From Branchiostoma floridae (lineage: Eukaryota > Chordata > Leptocardii > Amphioxiformes > Branchiostomatidae), in the NCBI RefSeq assembly GCF_000003815.2, contig NC_049985.1, positions 10,204,206-10,268,205 on the forward strand: a DNA stretch of 64,000 nucleotides. Reading direction: 5' to 3'. Below are positions 1 to 12,750 of the stretch, one piece after another (positions within the stretch are counted from its first letter, which is position 1; every line of letters starts with the position of its first letter). The translations under genes and the position numbers were made by a program. Under the pieces are notes generated by a model. That model worked only from the letters and a program-made list of their open reading frames with translations. It was not told the DNA's origin and ran no database searches.

Positions 1-1645
1 CTTTAGATTGTATATAGATGATAGCTCAGTGTTAAACCATGAAAAAGTTACAACAAAACCTACAAAGCCTACAGCATTCAATATTTTGTTATCTGTATGT
101 CTTTTTTAAACAGTTCAGAATGGTCATTCAACCCATTTCTGATTCCCTATGGTACCTCCTCTCTTTTAGGACAATGAAAATTTGCTTAATATGCCATTAA
201 GACCATCAAAGCTTGCCCCATGTTGGCTTTAGTTGCATCTATTCTCTGATCTGATGGAAGCAAACCCAGCACGTCGGCCGTCCATCATTTCTTATTCCTC
301 AGGCCCCTCATGATTCATCCAGACAGTTGGCCGCCAAGTTTACAAATGGACTGGCTTCTTGGCCAGACTCTGACGCTCTGATGAGCTGCCCACAGAGGCA
401 GATGCCTTCAGTTTCTGTGCAATATGGGACCACACTGTCCTCTATGTTTAATTTTAGATTAGGTTGCCACAGGGTAGAGTCTTTTCATCTAGTTTTCTGC
501 AATTTGTAGAAGGGTCCCTTTGAAACGGTAATTCACTTGTGAGCAGAGTGAACCTCAACTTGTATATGCTGACATTGCCTGAAAGTTAGTAAGGCGGGAG
601 AAATTCAATATTGAGCTAAGGGATTCATTTATTGGTTCTGGTGCTGTATTACATGCAGCGAATTGCAAGGCTTCCCAACTAGCCGAAGGCCTGCCATAGT
701 GATAAGGATTAAGAGCTACAAGACAGTGAACTCAAAGTAGTGATCCCTATTCTTCCAAAACTACTCAAAGTATTAAACTAGCTGAATTATGAAAATAGTT
801 TACAAGATGCTGAAGAACAGTACATTTGCTTTGGTCATGGTCACTATATCTGTGCTTGCTATGATTGCTGGGCTCTACTTTAAATTTACATCCAAGAATC
901 AAGAAATCAAATTTGGCTTGGCCTGAAGAGTTCCCAAACAAGATGGCTTTGTAAATTGTAGAAGTAGGTTCTGTAGGCTCCAGGGACATTTCCCTTGGTT
1001 TAGTAAATCATCCTGTAGACAATGACAAATGGAAGGGATGTGCTAGTCTTACCTGGATGAGAGATGAAGCTTATTACTTCAAAGAATGGTAATGATTGTT
1101 AAGTCCACAGAACTTTCTCTCATTTCTGAAAACTAACTGTTTAAAGATGTTGTTCATCAGAAAGAATCCAGAACTGACTATACTTCAGGAAAACTATAAT
1201 TTCAGACTACATGTATCTAAGACAGGAAAAGAAAACAGGTTCACTCTGCTGTTACGTCTCCAATCAGTGTCTTGTGAATTCTAAATACTTGTGAATAGTA
1301 TTACTAAAACAACATTATCCCCACAAGTAGTGTATTTGTAATTTGTCGATGTCCTTGAGCCATCCTTCAAGTCAATACCAAGAAGGTCCAGAGACGCAGA
1401 TGCTTTGAGTCAAAATGGTGGTACAAGACTCCGTCTCAGAGAAAATGGAATATTGAATTTTTTATCAAGTTGGAATTTATTTACTTACCTGAGGGATGGA
1501 CTCGGGTACCAAAGGGAAATCACTCTTACTGTCAGGAGGACTTATGTGGTCAGAGGTTTGTATATAAAACTTGGCCTAGGGAAAAGTTCCGTCAGAATCT
1601 TATCATCAAGATTTCTGTTTTTTAAACAACTGAATTTGTGGATTT
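1..1645. other. Non-coding AT-rich sequence
   Basis: No gene, RNA or transposon is recognisable. Short open frames are at chance level. The only exon-like signal is a possible 40-nt minus-strand exon at 1489-1528, listed separately. Confidence 0.5.
1489..1528 (-). CDS. Possible short internal exon (unidentified)
   Basis: Read on the minus strand, a pyrimidine-rich acceptor (CCTCCTGACAG) precedes 40 nt that end in an ideal donor, CAG|GTAAGT. Two frames are open; one reads KSDFPLVPESIPQ. A segment this short is open by chance fairly often, and similar CAG|GTAAG donors recur in this window on the minus strand. It should be treated as a splice-site pattern rather than a gene. Confidence 0.15.
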
Positions 1646-1745
1646 NNNNNNNNNNNNNNNNNNNNNNNNNNNNNNNNNNNNNNNNNNNNNNNNNNNNNNN
1701 NNNNNNNNNNNNNNNNNNNNNNNNNNNNNNNNNNNNNNNNNNNNN
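1646..1745. other. Assembly gap (100 N)
   Basis: Exactly 100 N, the conventional placeholder for a scaffold gap of unknown length. Open frames crossing it are meaningless. Confidence 0.99.
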
Positions 1746-2942
1746 GCGTGCTATATTTCAAATAGTCCAGCTTTTATTTTCTTTTGAAGTTGAGTCATCA
1801 TTTTCTGTCTGATGAATTTTTGGTTGTTGAGTGATGTTATGGGTTGTTGGAATTTTGTTGTTCTGAGCATGATTCAGGATGGAATAACAAGTTACTATAT
1901 CTTTGTATGGTATCTCTGCTCTCCCAGAATGTTATTCAGCACCAAGGACAGGGACGGTTCAAGCAGGCCTTTCCCCAGTCCCAATTTTAAGTCAGAGAAC
2001 TGGGCCATTTCTTTGTGTCGAATTGATTTTTCAAGGCCCAGCCCAGGTTGTCTCTCCCATAACGACCTGGGAGGTCTGCTCAAATAAATTTTATGGGCAG
2101 ATACAGCCCAGGGTTCAGGCCATCAGTGAGTAAAAGGCAGTTTTAAGGATGGAACCCCCAAGAATGCAGGACTTGTACAAATGGGAATAGGCATAAAAGC
2201 AGATGTTCTAACAACCCTGTAACAAAGCAGGTTTTATTGAACCTGTAGGAGGCCTGAATACTGGTCTTCTCTTTTTCCTCAAACCCACTAAGCTCGTAGA
2301 AGGCTCTAATACTGGTTTCCTAGAAACCCAGAAGTTGCCTGCCCAGTTCAACCCACCTCCAGACTTGTAACTTGTCTTTAGTCTGCAAGTTTTGAATAAG
2401 TTTGTTCACAGTGCATTCACCTAGAATACCCTATGGCTTTAAAGGACTCAGATGTTATCCACAAGTGAAGTTGATGTTCCATATACTGATAACCTTGTGG
2501 GCAAATTTGAAGCACAAGAAAAGGCCAAGAATAGCATACTGTTGGTCTACAGATTGTAATCATAAGTTCATAACTATGAGACAGTCAAATCAATGGTGGA
2601 ATGCAAAGAAATTAGAATTCTGTGTAGACAGTGGGACTGAAGTGACTTTCAGTCAGTAAAATTTTCATGACTCAATAGTAAGATGGATTTGAAAGATGAT
2701 AGAAATATCAAGTCCAATTGTATTAATTATTCTTTTTTATTACAGCATCTATCATTGTTGGTATTACCAATTCATTTTAAGAGATATTTTAAAGAACTAA
2801 TGTGTAACTGTCAAAAGGAATACAGAACACTGCAAAAACTTAAATCTGATTATAATCCTGATACTGAGTGCACCAAGGCACCTGGCGCTCAGGTTCTGTT
2901 TTTATGGTGATCTTCCAGTCAAGGATGATTACTTCTTTGATA

Positions 2943-2978
2943 CAAGAACCAAGAATTGGAATTGGCATGGCCTTGCCA
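2943..2978 (+). repeat. Lone end of the GGCCACACC MITE family
   Basis: The segment matches the right-end pattern of this family: AAGAACCAA, then an AAATTGG-like core, then ATGGCC. No convincing inverted partner was found about 200 bp upstream, so only a decayed or solitary end is claimed. Confidence 0.35.
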
Positions 2979-5900
2979 GCCATCAATTTGGTTTATATAT
3001 GTGTCCAATACTTAACCTAAACCTCTTTAAATTTTGTTTGAGAGGTGTGGCATTAATGTACTTGTAGAGGGATGTGCTGAAGAAGATCCTGTGACAATGA
3101 AGTACCAGACCTGTCAATTATCCATGAGGGTGGTCAGTACGTGAGGTGAGAGTGGAGACCTCGTGGGTCAAGTTTACAAAGGGTCAACAGCAGCCTGAGG
3201 GGCAACGGGGCAACCTAGCTGTCAGTTTGATTCACAAGGTGCTAAGTGAATAAAAATGCTGCAATTAAATGTTTTACCTCACCTCACCTAACGTTACCTC
3301 ATCTCACCTCACCTTGCCCATCCTATGACCCAAAGTGGCCATTATAAATTACCACAGTGACTGTGTTTTGAAAACTCATGCAGCACAATGGACCACAACT
3401 TTGTACAGTGATATACATGTAGTCCTTTAGCATTATACAGACAAACTTGTCGTGTGACCGCTACAGACTATTTCTTAATGCTTTAATAGGTCAATGGGAA
3501 AAATCCAAGGGACTGACAAGAAGTGACCGTTTTAGTTCAATCATCATCTTCGTCCTCGCTGCATATCAGTCTTCGCTGAGGCAGGACGTCATTGTTCTCC
3601 ACACTTTTCTGTCCGCTGCTATCCGTTGCACCCATTCAGTTCAATACTATATATTTATTGGCACTTGAAATGCAACTCATGAACACATGTCTGTACACAT
3701 ATATGAATCATGCCTTGTCTGCATTTCTCAGCTTGAACTCTCGGTATGCAAGGAACACCTACTAATGTCAGCCCTCTCAGTGTCAGTGCCAATTAGCATT
3801 GAAATTAGATTTAAGTCTCCCATGATGTGAAAAACAGATCACAATCCTCATGATCAGCTGGTGACACAGAACAGGGGTTTTATCAAGATCACTTTCCATG
3901 TCACTGTTCTAATTCTGTCAAGAGAAATGACTGGAGTATTAGCTGACCTGGTACAGGAAGGAGTCTGGATACCAACTTTGTAGGTCAGCTTCAATTGCCA
4001 GGAAATGACTGAGGTGTTGAGATGGCCCAGGTGGTACACTCGAGTAAGCAGGGTGTACCAGACAGGAAGGTTATGCACTTGCCTTGCTTGTTAGTGTGGT
4101 TTGAAAGGAAATTGAAGGTATAAATATAGGAACATGATATTGAAACTTTAGCAAGGCAGCAGTGATTTATGGTGATACACCCCAGCTGTAGTTTCATGAA
4201 AACCACACTCACAAAGTTGGATTGTCTAAATAATCAGTGATAACATGATGTGAATTGGTGTTTTGTTGTTTTAAACTGTAGAATAGTAGTTCTATCAATT
4301 CAGCATTGAACCAGGTATGATAGATAAAAGCTGTAGGCGTTGATTAATTGGGGATCCGGTTACTCACAAAAAAATCAATAGACCCTGTTTAATGGATTTT
4401 GTAGAAAACCTTGAAGCTACCCATTATCCAAACTAGGTCAAGGTGTGATAACCTTGATATAGTATCTCACTCTTGGTATCCAAGAAGTAATCGCAAAAAC
4501 AACACTTGCCTGGCCTCATCTGGGACCGAGTGCGAAGTTTATTAATGTTTTGACTGGGTGTCAAGTCAGCGTTATTGCTCCTGCCCCATCAGGCGTTAGA
4601 CACAGTCCTGTAATAGAGTACAACAAAGGTTTCACAAATTAAAACTCTCGTCCCTCCCAGTCTAGACTGAAATCTCATTTGGTGTAATCGGTTCTCACTG
4701 TTGGACAGGTAGCCAGGCAGACAGATAGCGCACACCTATCCATCATGCTATGTTCATATAGAAGGTTCAATAAGAGAAGGATGGGGGCCTGCCTTTCAGC
4801 AATGTTCAGCAAACAGGACACGGGTTCCTTCACATATGAACCTAACAAAACCTCGTACCTGCACAGAACCACACCAGGGTGCTGCCATGGCTATAAACTC
4901 AAACCAGCAAAAGTAACAAGGAACTGTAACATACTTATTCTTAGCCCACACAAGTCCCCTTTTGAACAATTTGATCATTGTAGGATGACAGTTAAGTCCC
5001 AATCATAACCTCGTACTTTTTCTTCTGGTAAACACTCATCGTCATACATAACAAAGATGACAATCATTTTATCTGATGGTTCCCAGACTTGTTTTTCCCT
5101 CTAGATGACGTGCGAAGATGACGTACAAAGTTAACCTCCTCCCTTGCAGCCTTACCCTGCCAAACATTTCTGGTACCAAAAGGCTTCCTTGGCAGTGGGA
5201 AGGTTAAAAAATAAGATAACCGATTTCCACTGAGCATTCCAGCAGAGTTGAAATGAAGTTTCTGTCTACGCCCCTGGGGGGAAATCTGATATTTGTGTAA
5301 TAAACATTGTTTATTTGACATCTACACTGTCATTAAGTATATTGTAAAACTTGAGCAACCCCAGGCTGTCCCGTGGGAGGTGTACATGTAGCTTTAGCTA
5401 ATCTGTTTATACTACTTCGTCAGACTGGAGGAAAAAGCTGGAGATGAAATTAGTGATGTGAAAAGGCTGAAGGGTGAATTACTGGTTATTACTATATTAG
5501 TGTTAAACCCCCTCCTCAGGGATGTAGCTGGTCCTCACAAGGCCTAATCTCCAGGAACAAAGATAGCTACCATAACAGTGATTGTCCTAATGAAAAGTTG
5601 GGAAGTTGGAATATTGTAACATTTGCTACATGAAATAAACTCAGTAAACAAGGTCAAGTCTAGCTAATAGTGCATAAAATTTTTATAAAAGTTACACCTA
5701 GCATAAAAGATGAAGAATTTGGTACGTTTGCACTTTACGTCAATGTTGGTGTTACTGTTCATTGACTTCTCAACAGATCTAAATCAATGTCAGCTTCTTA
5801 ACAAAGTGTGCCTACTACTTTTGCCTTCTCGTTTTTAGTTCAACTTCACAGCCCCTGCCCCCAAATTCCATATATACCCTACAGCCATGTAGCTGATACC

Positions 5901-6466
5901 TCCATACTCAGTAATCATAGGAGCATGTCAGTTTTGTAACTTCATTAATATGGCTTTATCTGTCAAACGCTGCGAGACATCCTGTATTAAAGAATGACTT
6001 CATTTACAACAGGCCTGGGAGAAATTGGGGAATAATTAGCTATCAGGTGTTGGGGGCTGAGTTTATCACCTGTGTGTTATGAACATTCTACCCAACAGTA
6101 ACGTTTCTCTGACTGACATACGTGACTGGCATGTATAGATCAGCTGATCCGAGTTCATCCATCTCTGGGGGGACTTCGTGGAAATGCGCAGGCAGGTCCG
6201 GTATAGCTTGAATGCCTGTTGCACATACAGCTATGCCAAGTTTTTCAAAAGTAATATCAATCAACTTTTGGGTTCAAGCAGTTTGATTTATTGGTTATGG
6301 GATTTTTAAAAGAACTTAAGACGATGCTTGTATAGAAGGGGAAAGTCAGTTACAGTACCTTTATCAATGTAGCACTGTACGATGAAGTTAATATAGTCAT
6401 AGTTCTCTTTTCAGTCCTCTTTTTGCCTTGTTCTCTTGCTAAGTCTTTATGTTAAAATGTATGAGA

Positions 6467-6502
6467 GCAAGGGAAATAGATTGGACTGGCCTTGCATGCT
6501 GG
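6467..6502 (+). repeat. Degenerate end of the GGCCACACC MITE family
   Basis: The segment resembles the family right end (CAAGG, then AGATTGGACTGGCC). A partial inner match in the opposite sense (TTGGTTATGGGATTTTTAAA) lies at about 6291-6310, so a decayed 210-bp copy is possible. Confidence 0.28.
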
Positions 6503-7100
6503 TAGAGTCAAACAGTTACATTGCATTGTACTTTGAGATATGTATTACACATTACACAAGTTTGCTATGCTTAGAGGAGCTCTGTAAGAAAAAAGGAAGC
6601 AGTCATCACTTTGTCACAAAGTACATAGTACAAAGTACATAACAGAGTTTTGCGTGAACTAAATTATGGACTGCTGCCTTGAATGAGGCAGCTGACAGAA
6701 AGTCTGCTAACAGTAAAATCAAAAGAGCGGTGCATACAAGATGCATTAGTGGGGAACTGAGTTCCATTTCAAAGTGATGTGGTTATGCAAGGCTGATGGC
6801 ATGCACTGATGCACAACATTTATTCTGAAAATATTACATCAATAGCATGTAACAGGATACTGGTATGTGGATTTCTGTGCTTCGACCAACTTTGCTTTTA
6901 GCTAAAAAGCTTCCATCTGGCTGTTGGTGGCTTTGATGTTTTTTCCAGGAAACGAAGATAAGTAAAATGTTAGTCAGTTAGTACCGATGGCGGTCCTTAT
7001 CTCATGTAACATTCTGGACAGTATTCCATAGTTGTAGCAGTTGTGCAAAGCCAATTTCTTCTGTTGGTCCTAATGCATTTTAAAGCAAAATTTGAGCAGC

Positions 7101-7397
7101 AAAGATGAAAACTGGGATCTAAGAGGAAAACTTTAATTCAAATTGAATCACGAAAAACCCTAAAGTTGTGTCTACCACGACTTCCCCCTCAGACCTTGTT
7201 TTTTCACCTCAGGATTATCTGTCCCAACTAATTTCTATTTGCAATTTTACAGATCCATAAAGCAATATCCTTAACTTCTGCGCATAGTGCCCTTTGCCTT
7301 TTGACTATAAAAAGCTGGCATTTTATCTCTTAAGATGGCAATTAAGATTGAGGCAGCTGTAGATACAAATGACATTTGATTCTGTGTGTGATATTAA
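7101..7397 (+). repeat. Left copy of a 297-bp direct repeat flanking a gap
   Basis: This segment recurs at 7723-8019, offset exactly 622 bp, with a single visible difference (T at 7137, G at 7759). The two copies bracket the gap at 7605-7704. Near-identity on either side of a gap suggests two unmerged alleles or a failed join more than an old duplication. Confidence 0.9.
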
Positions 7398-7604
7398 GCA
7401 CACTGCACGCACGCAAAGAAGCGAGGTCTTTAATTTCAAATACAACACGCACACTATAAATTATAAATTTAACCCCAAGCTTTCATTGAGGTTTTATACG
7501 ATGCAGTGTTTTAAAGCTCAATATTTGCACCCGTGTTAAACAGTAACAGAACTACGGCCCCCATTTCATTGGGACAGGGTCAAAATCCGACGAAAACTGG
7601 GCGA

Positions 7605-7704
7605 NNNNNNNNNNNNNNNNNNNNNNNNNNNNNNNNNNNNNNNNNNNNNNNNNNNNNNNNNNNNNNNNNNNNNNNNNNNNNNNNNNNNNNNNNNNNNNNN
7701 NNNN
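7605..7704. other. Assembly gap (100 N)
   Basis: Exactly 100 N. It lies between the two copies of the 297-bp direct repeat, with GC-richer bases immediately at both edges. Confidence 0.99.
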
Positions 7705-7722
7705 TTTGGGCCGGTCGCGGTC

Positions 7723-8019
7723 AAAGATGAAAACTGGGATCTAAGAGGAAAACTTTAAGTCAAATTGAATCACGAAAAACCCTAAAGTTGTGTCTACCAC
7801 GACTTCCCCCTCAGACCTTGTTTTTTCACCTCAGGATTATCTGTCCCAACTAATTTCTATTTGCAATTTTACAGATCCATAAAGCAATATCCTTAACTTC
7901 TGCGCATAGTGCCCTTTGCCTTTTGACTATAAAAAGCTGGCATTTTATCTCTTAAGATGGCAATTAAGATTGAGGCAGCTGTAGATACAAATGACATTTG
8001 ATTCTGTGTGTGATATTAA
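7723..8019 (+). repeat. Right copy of a 297-bp direct repeat flanking a gap
   Basis: Copy of 7101-7397 with one substitution. After position 8019 the sequences diverge completely (GCACACTGC after the left copy, CTTCCATTACG after the right copy), so the boundary is sharp. Confidence 0.9.
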
Positions 8020-9963
8020 CTTCCATTACGTTTGACAAAAGAGATAAAAAGCGATTTTCTGTATACATTACATGTATCAAAATGATGCACTGCAACAGTT
8101 ATATTTGGTATTTTAGAGGTGTTCAGTTTATCACAGCTTACCAAGATTTTTATGAAGGAAAGTCACAGATGGTTGATTAATTTGCTCAAGTGAATCGTAG
8201 TTTCTTAGCAAAACTTCCTTTGAATGATTTTTACTGACTCAGTCATATTACTATACATTAAATGGTAAGTTGCACAAACAGGGCCATGCCTAACAAAATT
8301 AGTGATCTACATTTATTGAATTTTAAGATAAAGAAATGGCCTATGTATCACTAATTGTCTTAGCCTGTCAAGTATCATGGAAGAATACAGGCTGTAGAAA
8401 TTCAATTTCGTTGTTTTCAGATTCTTAGAAAGATTGTGCTGAACTACTGTTTTAGAAGATAAAACCGTCATCACAGTTTAACTTTTGGTTAAAAAACTAG
8501 ACTGAAAACATGAGTCAGAGGGTTAAGTGTTTTCCTAGGTACAAATGGTTTTTAAGTATGAATAAAGTCGGATCTCTGCTTTCATGTTGGCATCACTTTG
8601 TTCATTTTTAATGAAAAATATCCAGAACTGAGGGAATGGGTTAGTGTGATCTTAGATAGAAAAGCACAGTAGATGTATTGGAGTAATTCTCCTTGGCAGG
8701 TCATGCTAGATTGTTTTTCCAAAAGCCGAAATGATTTATATCGACCCCCATCACTTACCCCTCTCCTTTGGGAACCTTTGGGCGATTCTAGACCAATTAT
8801 ACTATAATGACCAATCTGTATTGCTTCCTCGGTCCCAGCCATATGTCAAAATGTAGAAAGCAATTCTTCCTGTTGCTGCTGGACTCCCAAAGTGGTTTTG
8901 ATGAAGAAAGAAAAGTCTGAAAGCGTGCATTTGTAAGGCCGATATTCGACAGACTGATTTGCATGTGGGCAGGTGTTCAGAGAGTGAGAGTGCGCTACTA
9001 ATCATGTTGGCCAGTAATTGTTTGGTAATTGTTTGATTTGGCCGGCTCAATTCTTTATTGATCGATGTCTCTTTTGCCGAGTTTGAAGGATGCAGCAATC
9101 GCAGGGTACTTAAGGGCACCGTATGTTTTGTTCTCAAGATTGTATTTAATTGGTGGGTGCACGATACACACCTTGTTTCCTGAAGATATCACTCAAGATG
9201 TGTTATTTAAGTAAGATAGATTTTGACATTGACTACAGTAAGGTGGAAGGCTACTTGATATTCATGTAAAATTGCTCCATGCTTGAAACCTGTCAATTTA
9301 TTATTTTTCTTTTCCACTTGGTTCTATTATGCCTTCGCCCTGATAATGGTACTTTTTTTTTAGATAAACTGTATCAAAACCAGTTGTCACATCAAATCCC
9401 CAGATATCTAACTCCAAGCTTTCTTCAAAACTAATAAGTATGCCTATACCATATGTGATATACACATTTGTATATGACATACGATGGTAAGCATCTGCAC
9501 AGACTGAATTTCATAAAAGTTTACAAAGAGTGATAAATGAAACTATGTATGATCTCAAACTCCATTTAGTTCCTGCATCCTCTGATGAGTGTATGTACAC
9601 CATTACACCATATTTGTGTCCGCAATTCCCTGCTTATTTATGTTGCCTGTATGTAAAATTGAAATTTTTGATCTATTATCCTAATTTTCACATCCTTCCA
9701 GCTCCAGTCTTTGCTCCCATCAGTCAATCTAAAAAGTCCTGTACTGGCTTGTACCGTAACTTATGTGAAGCAGTCAATGCTCGTAAAACTTTCAGTTGTA
9801 AATTATCTTCTTGAAACTTTTCTGCTGTTATTCTAATGTTATATCTACTGCCTCTGTGAGCAGGCCAGCTACCTACCTTCAGTGCTAAAATGGTACAGAC
9901 AGTATCATGCTTCCTCTCAGTTGAGGCTGACTGCTTTACCTTACATTGTTGATGGTAGGGGTA
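8020..9963. other. Non-coding AT-rich sequence
   Basis: No gene or mobile element recognised. The longest open frames (111 aa or less) show no domain or splice context. Confidence 0.5.
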
Positions 9964-10220
9964 GGGCCACACAAATGTAATTTCCTGGTTCTGGTATTTA
10001 AAAAAAAATTCTAAAAAAATAACGCTTAACTGGAAAAACATAATGATAATGAAGCCTGAGGACCAGGTGTGTGGCTTCAAGTTGGTGCACTCAGTTTTAT
10101 GGGGTGAATACAGTCATATTTAAGTTTTCCTCCCTACCCTATAGCTTTATGATGTCCTCTTGCTATATTAATTTTTCACTTTTAAAAATCCAAGAACCAA
10201 TAAATTAAATTGGTATGGCC
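9964..10220. mobile_element. MITE, GGCCACACC family, complete copy
   Basis: A left end beginning GGGCCACACAAATG and continuing to TCCTGGTTCTGG is matched in inverted orientation by a right end CCAAGAACCAATAAAT leading to TTGGTATGGCC. Both sides carry a TA (9962-9963 and 10221-10222), consistent with a 2-bp target duplication. The element is 257 bp, has imperfect inverted ends of about 40 bp and shows no coding capacity. A TA duplication suits a Tc1/mariner-type or related transposase, but no autonomous partner was recognised. Confidence 0.6.
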
Positions 10221-10465
10221 TAACAATCAATTACTATAGACTATTGAAAAGTGAACCAGCTTTGCATGCTGAAGCCGGTTATGTCATGTCAAAGTAAGCC
10301 CTGTGTGTGTAGCTGAGACTATAATAAGACAGCTTACATTCTTTACAGTACGTACTTTGGAGAGCCATGTTATACCTGGCCATGGTGCTGAATAACACTC
10401 CAATCAATGGTTTCTTCACCCCAAAGGAGTGAAGCTTTATTATTGGCTTGTCTGTTATTATAAGA

Positions 10466-10525
10466 CTTTGTGTTTCGTGTGTGTGTATGCATTATTGTGT
10501 ATGCGTGTGTGTGTGTGTGTGCACA

Positions 10526-10560
<35 letters not shown>

Positions 10561-10590
10561 ACCTGTTTTTGTGTGTGTGTGTGTGTACTT
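10466..10590. repeat. Interrupted (GT)n microsatellite
   Basis: Long runs of GT are broken by ATGC, GCACATGTTT and GCACCTGTTTTT. Open frames here on either strand (poly Val/Cys or His/Thr) are artefacts of the dinucleotide repeat. Confidence 0.95.
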
Positions 10591-11543
10591 GTATTGCCAT
10601 AAATCTTCAGTACTCCTTTTCTTCCCCATAACACTGACCAAATGCATCTGATGGATGTTGTATCAAATGCATCTGTACATCTCTTAAGAATTCATGTATT
10701 TTCTCTCATGTGGTGGTATTATAGCAACTAGTAGAATTATGAGAGTTGATGTTGTCTTCTACATAAAATTTGGTATTGCTTTTTCCAAAATCGGAGAACC
10801 AACAAATGAAATTGGTTTGGCATCATGAAGCACTATGTTCACCCTAACCACCCCCCTTAATGGTGTGCGGTTCCAAGGCCCTGGACAATTAGACTCCCAA
10901 CCAGAGTCTGCAACACCAATTTGCAGCCCTGCTCAGGTCCTGACCTTTTACAAAACATTATCTCCGAAGGTCGTGGACTCCTGGATCTCCAGATAGGGCT
11001 GGTTTAGTGGGAAACAGACCAGAGTGGGAGGGCCACGACTGTGTATCTGTTTTCTATTGACTTTGGCTTAGGTGAAAGTATACAAGGCCACACCATTTTT
11101 CCTCTGTCCTCCTACATTTGAAAGTAATTGTCGGACAGGCTTTTTTTGTCCTGAATACTGCAGTCAGGCCCTGGTAGCACAAGAGGGCCTCATATGGATA
11201 GAGGCTAATTGCAGTTATAAATGCTATAAACGACATTTCATTGGGTAGATTTGGTGTAACTGTTTTATTGCCGAAGGACAAGTATGCTTGCAATTAAAAG
11301 TGAAACATCTCTAGAGAAAAAATGTTGCTGTATTGTATATTTGGCCTTAAAAGGTACATATTTTCTCATTAAACTCAATGGTATAGCCAATGTTAGCTAT
11401 GAGGTCTTAAACAGCTTTAAAGCCCTGTTGACTAACTCCAAATATGCTCTCCAAAAAAAGAGTCTCCTTTGCATATAAGAAGCTCCTCTACATATGAATG
11501 CAGTTTTTCAGTACTTAACTCGTCCCTTATTTTTCCCCTGCAG
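10591..11543. other. Non-coding sequence
   Basis: No gene recognised. A lone MITE-family end lies at 10787-10830. A weak opposite-sense match starts near 11084 (AAGGCCACACCATTTTTCC). Confidence 0.45.
10787..10830 (+). repeat. Lone end of the GGCCACACC MITE family
   Basis: Contains AGAACCAACAAATGAAATTGG followed by TTTGGC, close to the family right end. The expected partner would fall within or next to the GT microsatellite and is not visible. Confidence 0.4.
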
Positions 11544-11654
11544 GTGTTGTGTGCTAAGGAGGAAGGAATTTGTACGTCAAGGTTCCCACTGTGTCTCCAA
11601 GGTTAGAACGCTCCTCCCCAGGAAGAGGTCACCCGGGGTGAAGTTCACCTTCAG
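11544..11654 (+). CDS. Candidate internal coding exon, unidentified protein
   Basis: A strong acceptor (TTTTTCCCCTGCAG) ends at 11543 and a consensus donor (CAG|GTGAGT) starts at 11655, enclosing 111 nt. Only one frame is open. After one nucleotide it begins CCVLRRKEFVRQGSHC, continues through LLPRKRSPGVKFTF and leaves AG at the end, so the exon runs from phase 2 to phase 2. It is basic, with clustered Arg/Lys and two Cys near the start. I do not recognise the family. Its end phase would join without a shift to the candidate at 61407, but a direct junction is only inference. With no transcript evidence it could be a chance pairing of splice signals. Confidence 0.4.
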
Positions 11655-12525
11655 GTGAGTGGAGGATTCTTATGAGATATGGGTAATTTTCATTTTGCTG
11701 AGGAAGCAAATCCTGTGCTGCTGCCAACATGGAAAGGTTAACGCTTCATGCTTGGAGAAACAAGTTCAAGAGGTGGTCTAAAAATGGGATGCATGACGTC
11801 AGTTTGAGAATGCATAAAGATCCGTTCCAGGGCTTATGCCGGCTTTAAATTTTCATCTGACATCCAATTTTGCTTGGGGAAAATCCTGTCTGGAAGAATT
11901 TTTGTTCAAGGTCATGTAATGTCGTCATCAGATTTTACCCTACTTCATGTCCCAATGTCCTTGTGAAGGATTTTTGTTCTAGAAATTGAAAAAATCAAAA
12001 GTTAGACACAATACAATGTTAGACGCTTAAATGGATCCTGGGAGAACAAATGATTTCTACGTTCTGATTTGTAAAGGAAAATCGTGTACAAAAATCAATC
12101 AACGAAATTGCACAAAACTGACCACAAATACTGGTTCCAATACAAGTAATGACCTGATCTTACAAGAATGAGAATATCCATAACTCATGACCTGTACTTT
12201 CATGTACGTCTTACTACATTGGAGAGCTTCTCAGCTATTTCCAGTGTGATGTATTGAGAGCACAGATCAGTACATTCAGGTAATGTATCACCGGGCACTG
12301 ACACAGAAAAAAGAAAGTCTTCAACAATTGACAAAGATCGATGTTCCTCACAGACCATAACGTGGGGCTGACAAAGTGATTGCGTTCTTAAGAGTGTATG
12401 TAATTCAACTCAATTGTAATTGGGACGTTCAATCTTAATGCAGTTCTGCTCTGAGAGTAATGAAACATCCCCAGTCGGTTCTCCAGCACGGCCGGCTGCA
12501 GTACATCAGTAACATCGTCATGCAG

Positions 12526-12644
12526 TAGAGGAGCAGGCTCACAAGAGTTCACACCACGACTGGAGCACAGACAAGAACGCATCCACAAGGTCTAGGGCAT
12601 CTCAGACAGACAGACAGTCTTTCTCCAACCCTGCTGGGGCACTG
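12526..12644 (+). CDS. Weak candidate exon, unidentified
   Basis: A possible acceptor (CATGCAG) and a donor (CTG|GTAAGG) bound 119 nt. The frame compatible with the donor reads EEQAHKSSHHDWSTDK and ends NPAGAL, a polar, Ser/His-rich, disorder-like composition, phase 1 to 0. Other CAG acceptors upstream (for example at 12474) open a different frame that hits TAG before the donor. The acceptor lacks a good pyrimidine tract. The whole 12.38-12.65 kb block is GC-richer than its surroundings and might instead be a conserved non-coding element. Confidence 0.2.
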
Positions 12645-12750
12645 GTAAGGTTACTTCAGAGTAATCACTTGTTATTTGTTTGTAGTGTGTCTCTTCTGCA
12701 TGGTTTTTGAGCTCGTTTAGATGATGATGGATTCAGACCAATACATAGTC

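Larger units (their letters stand above)
1746..7100. other. Non-coding sequence with scattered repeat ends
   Basis: No gene recognised. It holds a CCTCA-rich low-complexity stretch around 3268-3320, lone ends of the GGCCACACC MITE family near 2943-2978 and 6467-6502, and unique AT-rich DNA. A more GC-rich patch at about 4500-4900 has no supported function. Confidence 0.45.

Noticed and set aside
1405-1812. 135-codon frame
   Set aside because: A quarter of it is the 100-N gap; the real sequence there is unknown.
7101-8019. Flanking repeats as LTRs of a retrotransposon
   Set aside because: The copies do not begin TG or end CA, no primer-binding site or polypurine tract is seen, and the interval between them is only about 325 bp including the gap.
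10370-10651. His/Thr-rich and Val/Cys-rich frames
   Set aside because: Direct translation of the GT microsatellite.
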